Of a DNA stretch of 64,000 bases, positions 50,390 to 59,559 are shown one piece after another (position 1 is the stretch's first letter; the number at the start of each line of letters is the position of its first letter). Position numbers and translations under genes: made by a program. The notes below the pieces were generated by a model. The model was not told the origin of the DNA and did no database searches. It saw only the letters and a list, made by a program, of their open reading frames with translations. Source of the DNA: Leifsonia xyli. GTDB lineage: Bacteria; Actinomycetota; Actinomycetes; Actinomycetales; Microbacteriaceae. The stretch lies in NCBI GenBank assembly GCA_001647635.1, contig CP014761.1, forward strand, positions 2,914,001-2,978,000. Reading direction: 5' to 3'.

Positions 50390-50476
50390 CACGGTTCCGT
50401 CACGGGCCGCTCGGCCCTCCCTACGCCCTCGGCGTAAGAGCCGGGCCGACAGCCGCCCCGACGTTACGCTGATCCC

Positions 50477-52368
50477 ATGAGCGTGATGGGCCAGATTGCT
50501 GCCGGGGGCGGCGGCGGTGGCGGCCGTCGGCGGGTGAGCGGCGGGGATGCGGATGCGCAGCGCGCGCTGAACGCGGAGGCGCCCAAGATCCCGCACCTGT
50601 TCCGCCGGATCGTCGAGCTGTTCTCGTCGCACAAGGCGGCGATCATCCTCACCATGGTGCTGGTGCTTGCGGGTGCCGCGCTGACGGTGATCCCGCCGCT
50701 GCTGACCGAGCGTGCGTTCGACGAGGGGCTGTTCCCGAAGTCCGGTCAGCCGAACATCCCGGTGCTGGTCGAGATCGTCGTGCTGATGCTCGTCGTCTAC
50801 GTGGTCTCCGCGCTGCTCGGCGTGTGGCAGACGTACCTGACCTCCTCGGTCGGCAACAAGGTGATGGGCGCGCTGCGGGTGCGGCTGTTCTCGCACCTGC
50901 AGTCGATGGAGCTCAGCTTCTTCACCCACACCAAGACCGGCATCATCCAGTCGCGGCTCCAGAACGACGTCGGCGGGGTCGCCAACGTCCTCACCAACAC
51001 GATGTCGAGCATCCTGGGCAACACGGTCACGGTCATCGCGGCGCTGGTCGCGATGCTGCTGCTGAACTGGCAGCTGACCATCGTCGCGGTGGTGCTCATG
51101 CCCATCCTCGTCATCGCGCAGCGGCGGGTCGGCCAGGTGCGGGCCCGGATCGCGACGAAGACGCAGGAGTCGCTGTCGGACATGACCGCGATCACGCAGG
51201 AGACGCTCAGCGTGTCCGGCATCCTCCTCTCGAAGAGCTTCAACCGTCAGCAGACGGAGGAGGAGCGCTACGCGGACGAGAACCGCAACCAGATCCGCCT
51301 GCAGGTGTCGCAGGCGATGAGCGGCCAGTGGTTCTTCGCGATGGTGAACATCTTCCTGTCCTCGATCCCGGCGATCGTCTACCTCGTCTCGGGGTGGCTG
51401 ATCGCGGGAGGGACGGCCGACATCACGGCCGGAACGATCGTCGCCTTCACGACGGTGCAGGCTCGACTGCTCTTCCCGCTGCTCGCGCTGATGCGGGTCG
51501 CGCTCGACCTGCAGACCTCCGGCGCGCTGTTCGCCCGCATCTTCGAGTACCTCGACCTGAAGCCCGCGATCGCCGACCGCCCGGACGCGGCGCCGGTCGA
51601 CCCCGCGCGCGACCTGGGACGGATCGAGTTCGACCACGTCGTCTTCCGCTACCCGGATTCCCGCGAGGGCGAGCGCAACACCCTCGACGACGTGTCGTTC
51701 GTCATCCGGCCGGGGAGTTCGCCGCGTTCGTCGGGCCGAGCGGCGCCGGCAAGACGACGGTGTCGTACCTGATCCCGCGGTTCTACGACGCGACCAGCGG
51801 CCGCGTCTGCTTCGGCGACACGGACGTGCGCGACCTGCAGCAGGAGTCGCTCGTCTCCCACATCGGCGTGGTGAGCCAGGAGACGTACCTGTTCCACGCG
51901 ACCATCGCGGACAACCTCCGCTACGCACGGCCCGGCGCGAGCCAGGAGGAGATCGAGGATGCGGCCAAGCGGGCGAACATCCACGAGACGATCGTGGGCT
52001 TCCCGGACGGCTACGCCACGGTGGTTGGCGAACGCGGCTACCGGCTGTCCGGCGGCGAGAAGCAGCGGATCGCGATCGCACGCGTGCTGCTCAAGGACCC
52101 GGAGGTCCTCATCCTGGATGAGGCCACTAGTGCGCTCGACACCATCTCGGAGCGCGTGGTGCAGCAGGCGTTGGACACCGCATCCAGCGGCCGCACGACC
52201 ATCGCGATCGCGCACCGGCTGTCGACCATCGTGTCGGCCGACGTGATCTTCGTGATCGACCACGGCCGGGTCGTCGAGCAGGGCACGCACCGCGAGCTGC
52301 TCGAGCTCGGCGGCGTGTACTCCCGGCTGTACCGCGAGCAGACCGAGGGCGCGCTGCTCGAGGAGTAG
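50477..52368 (+). pseudogene. ABC exporter half-transporter (membrane plus ATPase), frameshifted
   Basis: The membrane part (50477 to ~51715) has six helices ([18 protein letters not shown] and following) and ends [11 protein letters not shown]. The run 51712-51715 then breaks the frame. With one added G the protein continues [22 protein letters not shown] (Walker A), [16 protein letters not shown] (Q-loop), [27 protein letters not shown] and AHRLSTI, about 630 residues in all. MsbA/LmrA-like multidrug or lipid exporters have this layout. The ATG lies 6 nt after TACGCT (50465-50470). All catalytic residues are present, so a consensus error is more likely than inactivation. Confidence 0.82.
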
Positions 52369-52423
52369 TTCACTGCACCATTCGCACCACCCGCGCCACC
52401 CGACATCGACGAGAGGACGGCCC

Positions 52424-52780
52424 GTGCCGACGATCACCGAACTGCTCACCGCCCAGCTCCGCGACGTCTTCGACAACCGGGATGCCGCGTCCCGCCGTGA
52501 GGCGATCGAGCGCATCTACGCCGAGGACGTTGTGTTCACCGACCCGGAGGAGCAGGTGCGCGGGTGGGATGCGCTGGAGGCGAAGGCCGCCGGCCTCCTC
52601 GACGGCGCGCCCGCCGAGTTCGCGTTCGCCGAGGTCGGGCCGGTGTACGTCGGCACCGGCTCCGGCGCGCTGGCATGGACGTTCGGCCCCGCGGGTGCGC
52701 CCGTCGCACGGGGAGTGGATGTGATCGAGGTGCGCGACGGCCGGATCGTCTCGCTTCTGACCCTCCTCGCGCAGGGCTGA
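52424..52780 (+). CDS. SnoaL-like / nuclear transport factor 2 family protein
   Basis: A 118-residue cone-shaped alpha+beta protein: LLTAQLRDVFDNRDAASRRE, IERIYAEDVVFTDPEEQVRG (core AEDVVFTDP), and the end strands GVDVIEVRDGRIVSLLTLL. SnoaL-like proteins include cyclases, isomerases and ketosteroid-binding proteins; many have no known activity. The GTG follows CGAGAGGACGG. It lies 55 nt after the ABC exporter on the same strand and may be co-transcribed. Confidence 0.85.
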   Translation: MPTITELLTAQLRDVFDNRDAASRREAIERIYAEDVVFTDPEEQVRGWDALEAKAAGLLDGAPAEFAFAEVGPVYVGTGSGALAWTFGPAGAPVARGVDVIEVRDGRIVSLLTLLAQG

Positions 52781-52808
52781 CAGGCTCCTTCCGCCCGTCC
52801 CGCCGCAG

Positions 52809-52826
52809 AGTTAGACTGGGCTAACT
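52809..52826. promoter_or_regulatory. inverted repeat over the mntH -10 box (MntR site candidate)
   Basis: AGTTAG (52809-52814) and CTAACT (52821-52826) flank ACTGGG. The TAG of the left arm is part of TAGACT (52812-52817), a -10 box, so binding would block transcription. The TTAG...CTAA pattern resembles DtxR/MntR-family operators. A DtxR-family gene is the convergent neighbour of mntH. Confidence 0.65.
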
Positions 52827-52845
52827 TTTCGCGGAAGGAGCCGGG

Positions 52846-54090
52846 ATGAGCGTCGACGTCGCCGAGCGGCCCTCCCGTGCCGCTCCCGCGCGTCTGCTCC
52901 TCCTACTCGGTCCGGCCTTCGTCGCTGCGATCGCGTACGTCGACCCCGGCAACGTGGCCGCGAACCTGACCGCCGGTGCGCGCTACGGCTACCTGCTGGT
53001 CTGGGTGCTGGTCGCGGCGAACGCGATCGCCGTGTTCGTGCAGTACCAGTCGGCGAAGCTCGGCATCGTCACCGGCCGCAGCCTCCCCGAGTTGCTGGGC
53101 GCGCGGCTCGGCACCACCGGCCGTCGGGCCTACTGGGTCCAGGCGGAGCTCGTCGCCGCCGCGACCGACATCGCCGAGGTGATCGGCGGCGCGATCGCGC
53201 TGAACCTGCTGTTCGGGCTGCCGCTGCCGCTGGGCGGCCTCATCGTCGGCGTGGTGGCGCTCGGCATCCTCTCCATCCAATCCCGCCGAGGGCAGCGTCC
53301 GTTCGAGGCCGTCATCATGGGGCTGCTGGCCGTGATCGCGGTCGGTTTCCTGGCCGGGCTCTTCGTCAGCCCGGTCGACTGGGGTGCGGCCGCAGCGGGG
53401 CTCGTGCCCCGGTTCGACGGCGCCGAGACGGTGCTGCTGGCGGCGAGCATGCTCGGGGCGACCGTCATGCCGCACGCGATCTACCTCCACTCGGCGCTCG
53501 CGCGGGACCGGCACGGGGCGCCCGGCGACGCGCGACGCATCCGGACCCTCCTGCGGGCGACCCGGGTGGATGTGGTGCTCGCGCTGGTCATCGCAGGCGC
53601 GGTCAACATCGCGATGCTGCTCGTGGCCGCGTCGTCGCTGCGCGGGGTGGCCGGGACGGACACCATCCAGGGCGCCTACTCAGCCATCTCCTCGGCGCTG
53701 GGGCCGGCGATCGGCGTGATCTTCGCGGTCGGCCTGCTCGCCTCCGGCCTCGCCTCCGCGTCGGTGGGCAGCTACGCGGGTGCGACGATCATGGGCGGCC
53801 TGCTGCGGCTGCGCGTGCCGCTGCTCACGCGACGGGTGGTGACGCTGGTGCCGGCGCTGATCATCCTCGCGGCGGGCGTCGACCCGACCTGGGCGCTGGT
53901 GCTGTCGCAGGTCTTCCTGAGCCTCGGCATCCCGTTCGCGATGATCCCGCTGCTGCGGCTGACGGGATCGCGGGCGGTCATGGGGGACGCGGTGGACCGG
54001 GTCTGGGTGCGGATGCTCGGGGGCGCCGTCGCAGGGGCGGTGGTGGTGCTGAACCTGGTGCTGGTGGTGCTGACGGTCACCCGGGCGTAG
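52846..54090 (+). CDS. mntH: Nramp-family Mn2+/Fe2+ transporter MntH
   Basis: A 414-residue transporter with about 11 helices. The metal-binding helix 1 motif DPGN is at 33-36, helix 6 carries MPHAIYLHSAL (208-218), and VYVDPGN-like context is kept. Nramp proteins use a proton gradient to import manganese and iron. GGAAGGAG precedes the ATG by 6 nt. An MntR-like operator overlaps the promoter, and the regulator gene lies convergent at 54180. Confidence 0.95.
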   Translation: MSVDVAERPSRAAPARLLLLLGPAFVAAIAYVDPGNVAANLTAGARYGYLLVWVLVAANAIAVFVQYQSAKLGIVTGRSLPELLGARLGTTGRRAYWVQAELVAAATDIAEVIGGAIALNLLFGLPLPLGGLIVGVVALGILSIQSRRGQRPFEAVIMGLLAVIAVGFLAGLFVSPVDWGAAAAGLVPRFDGAETVLLAASMLGATVMPHAIYLHSALARDRHGAPGDARRIRTLLRATRVDVVLALVIAGAVNIAMLLVAASSLRGVAGTDTIQGAYSAISSALGPAIGVIFAVGLLASGLASASVGSYAGATIMGGLLRLRVPLLTRRVVTLVPALIILAAGVDPTWALVLSQVFLSLGIPFAMIPLLRLTGSRAVMGDAVDRVWVRMLGGAVAGAVVVLNLVLVVLTVTRA

Positions 54091-54113
54091 CCGGAGACCG
54101 GCCGGCGCGACGC

Positions 54114-54175
54114 CTGCGGTGGTTCGTCACGACTGCTGCGGGGCGCGCAGCCGCAGATGTGACGAGCCGCCGCAG
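54114..54175. terminator. large bidirectional hairpin between mntH and mntR
   Basis: Arms at 54114-54130 and 54159-54175 (17 nt each, starting CTGCGGTGG and ending CCGCCGCAG) pair with two G-U wobbles, enclosing a second stem CTGCGG/CCGCAG. Both convergent genes end beside it (54090 and 54180). No T-tract is present. Confidence 0.65.
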
Positions 54176-54179
54176 TCGC

Positions 54180-54851
54180 TCAGGGGAGGGAAGCGACCCA
54201 GAGGGCGGACGCTGCGGCCACGTCGAGTACCAGGGACCCCTCCGTCGTACGGACGGCGAGGTCGCCGTCCGACCCGGCGGCCGTCTCGACCGTCAGCACC
54301 GTGTCCAACCCGATGCCCGCCTCCGCCAGGTAGCGCAGGACCGCGGGGTCGGCATCCGAGATCCGCACCACCGCAACGGGCACCCCGGCCGGGGCCGAGA
54401 GCAGCGGCACCGCGTCGGGGCGGCGCGGTGTCCCGTCCGCGGTCGGGATGGGGTCGCCGTGCGGGTCGCGGGCCGGAAAGCCGAGGCGGCGGTCCAGGCG
54501 CTCGATCAGCTCGTCGGAGACCGCGTGCTCCAGCACCTCCGCCTCGTCGTGCACCTCGTCCCAGCCGTAGCCGAGCTCCTCGACCAGGAACGTCTCGATC
54601 AGGCGGTGGCGGCGGACCATCGCGACCGCGTGGCGGCGGCCCGTGTCGGTCAGCTCCACGCCGCCGTAGCGTTCGTGCGCCACCAGGCCCTGCTCGCTCA
54701 GGCGGCGGACGCCGTCCGACACCGTCGCCGCGCGCACGCCCATCCGCTCCGAGAGCTGCTTCACCGTGACCGGCTGGTCCGACCACTCCGTCGCCGACCA
54801 GATGATCTTCAGGTAGTCCTGGGCGACGGACGACAGGTCGGACACGGGCAT
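54180..54851 (-). CDS. mntR: DtxR/MntR-family metal-dependent repressor
   Basis: A 223-residue regulator. N-terminal winged helix (~8-62): SVAQDYLKIIWSATEW, VTVKQLSERMGVRAATVSDGVRRL. Dimer/metal domain: AMVRRHRLIETFLVEELGYGWDEVHDEAEVLEHAVSDELIERL (metal ligands in RHRLIE, HDEAE and H of EHAVS). A C-terminal FeoA/SH3-like domain follows (ISDADPAVLRYLAEAGI). The placement beside mntH favours manganese over iron as co-repressor. The Met at 54851 begins the first helix. Confidence 0.88.
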   Translation of the reverse strand: MPVSDLSSVAQDYLKIIWSATEWSDQPVTVKQLSERMGVRAATVSDGVRRLSEQGLVAHERYGGVELTDTGRRHAVAMVRRHRLIETFLVEELGYGWDEVHDEAEVLEHAVSDELIERLDRRLGFPARDPHGDPIPTADGTPRRPDAVPLLSAPAGVPVAVVRISDADPAVLRYLAEAGIGLDTVLTVETAAGSDGDLAVRTTEGSLVLDVAAASALWVASLP

Positions 54852-54915
54852 GCACCGATGATAGGGCGGCGTCACGCGCTCGTCCCGCACGCGGCCCGCT
54901 GTTAAGGTGGGTCGG

Positions 54916-56280
54916 GTGAAGTACGCAGAGACCATTACAGACTTGGTCGGCGACACCCCGCTCGTGAAGCTCAACCGGCTGACCGACGGGATCGCGGCGA
55001 CGGTGCTCGTCAAACTCGAGTACCTGAACCCCGGAGGTTCGTCGAAGGACCGCATCGCCTCCCGCATCATCGACGCTGCGGAGAAGGACGGGCTCTTGAA
55101 GCCCGGCGGGACCATCGTGGAGCCGACGAGCGGCAACACCGGCGTCGGACTCGCCCTCGTCGCGCAGCAGCGCGGCTACCGGTGCGTGTTCGTCTGCCCC
55201 GACAAGGTCGGCGAGGACAAGATCAACGTCCTCACCGCCTACGGCGCGGAGGTGGTGGTGACGCCGACGTCGGTGCCGCCGGACCATCCCGATTCCTATT
55301 ACTCGGTGTCCGACCGCCTCGCCGCCGAGATCCCGGGCGCGTTCAAGCCCAACCAGTACTTCAACCCCAACGGGCCGCGCAGCCACTACGAGACCACTGG
55401 TCCGGAGATCTGGCGCGACACCGACGGACGCATCACGCACCTGGTGGCGGGCGTCGGCACCGGCGGCACGATCACGGGCACCGGACGCTTCCTCAAGGAG
55501 GTCTCCGAGGGTCGCGTCCGCATCATCGGCGCCGACCCCGAGGGCTCCGTCTACTCGGGCGGGACGGGCCGTCCGTATCTCGTCGAGGGTGTCGGCGAGG
55601 ACTTCTGGCCGGGCGCCTACGACCCCAGCGTCGTCGACGAGGTGATCGCCGTGAGCGACGCCGAGGCGTTCCGGATGACCCGGCGGCTCGCCCGCGAGGA
55701 GGGCATGCTCGTCGGCGGCTCCAGCGGAATGGCCGTCGTCGCCGCGCTGGAGGCCGCGAAGAAGCTCGGCCCGGACGACGTGGTCGTCGTGATCCTGCCC
55801 GACGGTGGCCGCGGCTACCTGGCGAAGATCTTCAACGACCGGTGGATGCAGTCCTACGGCTTCAGCGAGGTGCCCGACGAGTCCACGGTGCACGACATCG
55901 TCAAGACGAAGCGCGGCGACCTGCCCGACCTGGTGCACACGCACCCGTCCGAGACGGTGCGCGACGCCATCCAGACGATGAACACCTACGGCGTCTCGCA
56001 GCTCGTCGTCCTCACCGCCGAGCCGCCCGTCGTGATGGGCGAGGTCGCCGGCGCGCTCGACGAGCGCTCGTTGGTGGACGCGGTGTTCAGCGGGCACGCC
56101 GAGATGAGCGATTCGGTCGGCACGCACCTCGGTGAGCCGCTGCCGCTGATCGGCGTCAACGAGTCCGTCACGGCCGCCCGCGCGGCCCTGGCGCAGTCGA
56201 GCGCGCTGCTGGTGACCGACGGCGGCAAGCCGGTCGCGGTGCTCACGCGCCAGGACCTCCTCAACTACTTCAGCGACTGA
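54916..56280 (+). CDS. cbs: cystathionine beta-synthase
   Basis: A 454-residue PLP enzyme condensing serine and homocysteine to cystathionine. The PLP lysine is Lys44 in NPGGSSKDRIASR. The phosphate loop is GVGTGGTITGTGRFL and the substrate loop TSGNTGVGLA. Two CBS domains occupy ~330-454 (VHTHPSETVRDAIQTM, VGTHLGEPLPLIGVNESV), as in actinobacterial Cbs. The GTG at 54916 lies 7 nt after TAAGGT (54903-54908), so a leaderless start is preferred over 54907. Followed by cystathionine gamma-synthase after 19 nt. Confidence 0.94.
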   Translation: MKYAETITDLVGDTPLVKLNRLTDGIAATVLVKLEYLNPGGSSKDRIASRIIDAAEKDGLLKPGGTIVEPTSGNTGVGLALVAQQRGYRCVFVCPDKVGEDKINVLTAYGAEVVVTPTSVPPDHPDSYYSVSDRLAAEIPGAFKPNQYFNPNGPRSHYETTGPEIWRDTDGRITHLVAGVGTGGTITGTGRFLKEVSEGRVRIIGADPEGSVYSGGTGRPYLVEGVGEDFWPGAYDPSVVDEVIAVSDAEAFRMTRRLAREEGMLVGGSSGMAVVAALEAAKKLGPDDVVVVILPDGGRGYLAKIFNDRWMQSYGFSEVPDESTVHDIVKTKRGDLPDLVHTHPSETVRDAIQTMNTYGVSQLVVLTAEPPVVMGEVAGALDERSLVDAVFSGHAEMSDSVGTHLGEPLPLIGVNESVTAARAALAQSSALLVTDGGKPVAVLTRQDLLNYFSD

Positions 56281-56299
56281 ACCACGAGAGATGCGAGAC

Positions 56300-57445
56300 A
56301 TGACTGACGGCTTCGCCACGCGCGCCATCCACGAGGGTCAGGAGTTCGACCCGACCACCGGCGCGATCATCCCGCCCATCTACCAGACGTCGACCTACGT
56401 GCAGGACGGCATCGGCGGCCTCCGCAACGGCTACGAGTACAGCCGCGGCGGCAACCCGACGCGCACCTCGCTCGAGACGCTGCTCGCCTCGCTCGAGGGC
56501 GGTGTCCGCGCGCTGTCCTTCGCGTCCGGCCTCGCCGCCGAGGACGCGCTGATCCGCGCCGCGCTTCGCCCGGGCGACCACATCGTCCTGGGCAACGACG
56601 CGTACGGCGGCACCCACCGTCTGATCGACCGCATCCACAGCGCCTGGGGCATCCGCAACACCACGGTCGACCTCACCGACCTCGACGCGGTGCGCACGGC
56701 CCTCGGAACCGACGGCACCCGGATGCTGTGGATCGAGACCCCGAGCAACCCGCTGATGAAGATCAGCGACATCGCCGCCCTGGCCGAGCTCGGTCACGCG
56801 GTCGGCGCGGTCGTCGTCGTGGACAACACGTTCGCCTCCCCGGCGCTGCAGCAGCCGCTGTCGTTCGGCTCGGACGTCGTGGTGCACTCGACCACCAAGT
56901 ACCTCGGCGGCCACTCGGACGTGGTCGGCGGCGCGCTGGTCTTCGCCGACGAGGAGCTGGCGGAGAAGACCCAGTTCATCCAGTTCGCGGCGGGTGCCGT
57001 CTCCGGCCCGATGGACGCGTGGCTCACCACCCGCGGCATCAAGACGCTGGACGTTCGCGTCCGTCAGCACAGCACGAACGCGCAGGCGATCGCGGAGGCG
57101 CTGGTCGGCCACGCGGGCGTCGAGGCGGTCTACTACCCGGGTCTGCCGGACCACCCCGGCCACGACCTGGCGCAGCGCCAGATGAGCGGCTTCGGCGGAA
57201 TGCTGTCGGTGGCGCTGAGCGGGGGAGCGGCGGCGGCGCGGCGGTTCGCGGAGTCGACGCGGATCTTCCAGCTGGCGGAATCCCTCGGCGGCGTCGAGTC
57301 GCTGATCGGCTACCCCTCGGAGATGACGCACGCGTCGGTCCGCGGCACGGCTCTCGAGGTTCCCGACAACATCGTCCGCCTGTCGGTCGGCATCGAGGAC
57401 GTCGACGACCTGCTCGCGGACGTGGAGCAAGCGCTCAGTCGGTAG
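56300..57445 (+). CDS. metB: cystathionine gamma-synthase/lyase
   Basis: A 381-residue Cys/Met-metabolism PLP enzyme. The PLP lysine is Lys200 in VVHSTTKYLGGHSD. Other motifs are TSTYVQDG, YEYSRGGNPTRTSLE, ASGLAAEDALI and VVVDNTFASP. It could act as gamma-synthase (methionine synthesis) or gamma-lyase (cysteine synthesis). The direct neighbour cbs favours reverse transsulfuration, homocysteine to cysteine. The ATG at 56300 was preferred since 56291 has no spacing for a ribosome site. Confidence 0.9.
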   Translation: MTDGFATRAIHEGQEFDPTTGAIIPPIYQTSTYVQDGIGGLRNGYEYSRGGNPTRTSLETLLASLEGGVRALSFASGLAAEDALIRAALRPGDHIVLGNDAYGGTHRLIDRIHSAWGIRNTTVDLTDLDAVRTALGTDGTRMLWIETPSNPLMKISDIAALAELGHAVGAVVVVDNTFASPALQQPLSFGSDVVVHSTTKYLGGHSDVVGGALVFADEELAEKTQFIQFAAGAVSGPMDAWLTTRGIKTLDVRVRQHSTNAQAIAEALVGHAGVEAVYYPGLPDHPGHDLAQRQMSGFGGMLSVALSGGAAAARRFAESTRIFQLAESLGGVESLIGYPSEMTHASVRGTALEVPDNIVRLSVGIEDVDDLLADVEQALSR

Positions 57446-57465
57446 TCGGCGCTAGCCTCGGGCGC

Positions 57466-57885
57466 ATGGACCAGCGCATCAGCCTCATCACGCTCGGCGT
57501 CGCCGACCTGGATCGTTCCCGCGCCTTCTACGAGGACGGCCTGGGCTGGCGGCCGGCCGATGCGCCCGAGGGCGTCGTCTTCTACCAGCTGCCGGGCATG
57601 GCCGTCGCGCTGTTCGGCCGCGACGACCTGGCCGAGGACGCGCGCCTGGCGGTCGACGGCACGTTCAGCGGCATCACGCTCGCGTGCAACCAGCGCACCG
57701 AGGCGGAGGTGGATGCGGTGCTCGCGCAGGCCGCCGCGGCCGGGGCGCGCATCCTGAAACCCGCCGAGCGCGTCTTCTGGGGCGGGTACTCCGGGTACTT
57801 CGCCGACCCGGACGGCCACGTCTGGGAGGTCGCGTTCAACCCGGGATGGACGCTGGCCGAGGACGGCACGCTCACGATCGGGTGA
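57466..57885 (+). CDS. VOC family protein (glyoxalase/bleomycin-resistance-like)
   Basis: A 139-residue VOC protein of two beta-alpha-beta-beta-beta units: ISLITLGVADLDRSRAFYED at the start and YSGYFADPDGHVWEVAFNPGW at the end. Family roles range from glyoxalase to antibiotic binding; substrate unknown. The ATG lies 7 nt after TAGCCT (57453-57458), consistent with a leaderless message independent of the transsulfuration genes. Confidence 0.87.
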   Translation: MDQRISLITLGVADLDRSRAFYEDGLGWRPADAPEGVVFYQLPGMAVALFGRDDLAEDARLAVDGTFSGITLACNQRTEAEVDAVLAQAAAAGARILKPAERVFWGGYSGYFADPDGHVWEVAFNPGWTLAEDGTLTIG

Positions 57886-57901
57886 GCGGGAGGCGCAACG
57901 A

Positions 57902-58165
57902 TCAGCCCGCGTCGACCGCCGTCGCCCAGACGCGCGTTGCGCGCTCGAAGAAGCGCGGCGGCTCGGTGCTCGCCGAGATCAGCCCCTCGCGGTAGAGAGC
58001 GCGCAAGTTCGCGAAGAGGCCGGGCAGGCCGAGGGCGTGCAGTTCGTCGACCGTGATGCCGGGCACGTCGGCGATCAGGGTGCGCAGACGGTCCCGTGCC
58101 GAGGCGTCGCCGCGGCCGTCCAGCAGGGAGGCGTCGAAGGGGATCCTGACGGCGGTGTCCCACAT
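57902..58165 (-). CDS. small protein, unknown function
   Basis: An 87-residue protein starting MWDTAVRIPFDASLLDG. The centre (ITVDELHALGLPGLFANLRALYREGLI) looks like a helix-turn-helix-type helical hairpin. No signal peptide or membrane segment. AGGAGCCGCC lies 5 nt before the ATG. Its promoter would lie in the 220-bp gap with the divergent YbdK gene. Not recognised. Confidence 0.65.
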   Translation of the reverse strand: MWDTAVRIPFDASLLDGRGDASARDRLRTLIADVPGITVDELHALGLPGLFANLRALYREGLISASTEPPRFFERATRVWATAVDAG

Positions 58166-58266
58166 GGCGGCTCCTCGTGGTCGGTGCGAGCGGTGACGCC
58201 ATTTTGTTGCGGCGCCGGATCAGTTATAGACGAGCATCCGCCGTGGTCCAAATGGTATACGAGGCG

Positions 58267-58298
58267 ATTCTGCGCTTCGGGCGTAGAAACCGCAGAAT
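58267..58298. promoter_or_regulatory. inverted repeat in the divergent gap before ybdK
   Basis: ATTCTGCG (58267-58274) and CGCAGAAT (58291-58298) are perfect 8-bp arms with a 16-nt spacer. A TGGTATACGAG stretch stands just before (58250-58260). Function unknown; an operator or hairpin is possible. Confidence 0.3.
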
Positions 58299-58385
58299 GC
58301 GTGCGCGGCCACGACGCCGTCCACACGGCTGCCTCACAGCGTTAAGGGTATTGTCCGTGCGCAGCCCGGCACCGATAGTGGGAGG

Positions 58386-59498
58386 GTGAGGACTTTCGGG
58401 GTGGAGGAGGAGCTCCTCCTGGTCGACGCGCGCGGGGTGGCCTCTCCGGTGGCGCCCATGCTGCTCGCCGAGGCCCCTGCGGTCCTCGATGGGCCCTCGG
58501 TCAGCGCCGAGATCCAGCAGGAGATGATCGAGACGCAGACGCGTCCGCAGCTCCTCACGAGCGAGCTGCTGCTCGACATCGTTGCCGGTCGCGAGCTCGC
58601 GGACGGCCTCGCGCAGCGTCACGGCGCGCGTGCGGTGGCCGTGGCGATGTCGCCGATGCGGCTGCGTCCCCACGTCACCGACGACCCGCGGTACGCGACG
58701 ATGATCGAGCGCTATGGGCTGACCGCGCGCGGCACGCTGGTGTGCGGCTTCCATGTGCACGTCGGCATCGACTCCCGCGAGGAGGGCGTGGCGGTGCTCG
58801 ACCGCATCCGCACCTGGCTGCCGACGCTCCTCGCCCTCAGCGCCAACTCGCCGTTCTTCGGCGGCGCGGACACGGGCCACGCCAGTTACCGCTTCGTCGC
58901 GTGGCACCAGTGGCAGAGCGCCGGCCCGACGGACGTCTTCGGGTCCGTCGAGGCGTACGACCGGTTCGAGCGGTTCTTGGTCGACACGGGCGTCATCCTC
59001 GACACGGGGATGCTGTACCTCGACGCGCGCGTCTCACGGAAGCACCCGACCGTCGAGGTCCGGGTCGCGGATGTCTGCCTCGACGCACGGGACGCGACCG
59101 TGATCGCGGCCATCGTCCGCGCGCTCGTCGACACCGCGATCGCCGAGTGGCGCGCGGGCATCCCACCAGCCGCGGTGCCATCGGCGGCCCTGCGGCTGGC
59201 CGAGTGGCAGGCGGCGCTCACCGGCGTGACCGGCTCGCTGCCGCATCCCGTGACGTGGCGTGAGGTGTCGGCCGTGGAGGCGGTGGAGGCGCTGCTCGCT
59301 CACACCTCCGAAGCCCTGGAGGCGAACGGCGATTTGGCACTGGTCCGGCGAGGCGTGGCCCGCATCCACGCGACCGGAGGAGGGGCCGGGCGGCAGCGCG
59401 CCGCCTTCGCCCGGAGAGGCCGGATGCGCGACGTCGTCGGGCTCGCCGTCGCGGCCACGCACGAGCAGGCGGAGGATGACGACCAGGACGTCGCGTGA
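58386..59498 (+). CDS. YbdK-type carboxylate-amine ligase (GCS2 family)
   Basis: A 370-residue GCS2 protein: TFGVEEELLLVDARG at the start, EIQQEMIETQTRP, the metal site CGFHVHVGI, LLALSANSPFFGGADTGHASYR (key LSANSPFF) and VEVRVADVCLD. Family members make gamma-glutamylcysteine or related amides; the actinobacterial ones are often annotated only as weak glutamate-cysteine ligases. The GTG lies 6 nt after GATAGT (58374-58379), consistent with a leaderless message. Confidence 0.9.
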   Translation: MRTFGVEEELLLVDARGVASPVAPMLLAEAPAVLDGPSVSAEIQQEMIETQTRPQLLTSELLLDIVAGRELADGLAQRHGARAVAVAMSPMRLRPHVTDDPRYATMIERYGLTARGTLVCGFHVHVGIDSREEGVAVLDRIRTWLPTLLALSANSPFFGGADTGHASYRFVAWHQWQSAGPTDVFGSVEAYDRFERFLVDTGVILDTGMLYLDARVSRKHPTVEVRVADVCLDARDATVIAAIVRALVDTAIAEWRAGIPPAAVPSAALRLAEWQAALTGVTGSLPHPVTWREVSAVEAVEALLAHTSEALEANGDLALVRRGVARIHATGGGAGRQRAAFARRGRMRDVVGLAVAATHEQAEDDDQDVA

Positions 59499-59559
59499 CC
59501 CCTGTAACGGGGCGTGGCCGTCCCTTCCGTGCGCGGGGGATCGCGCATAGTCTGCGGTC

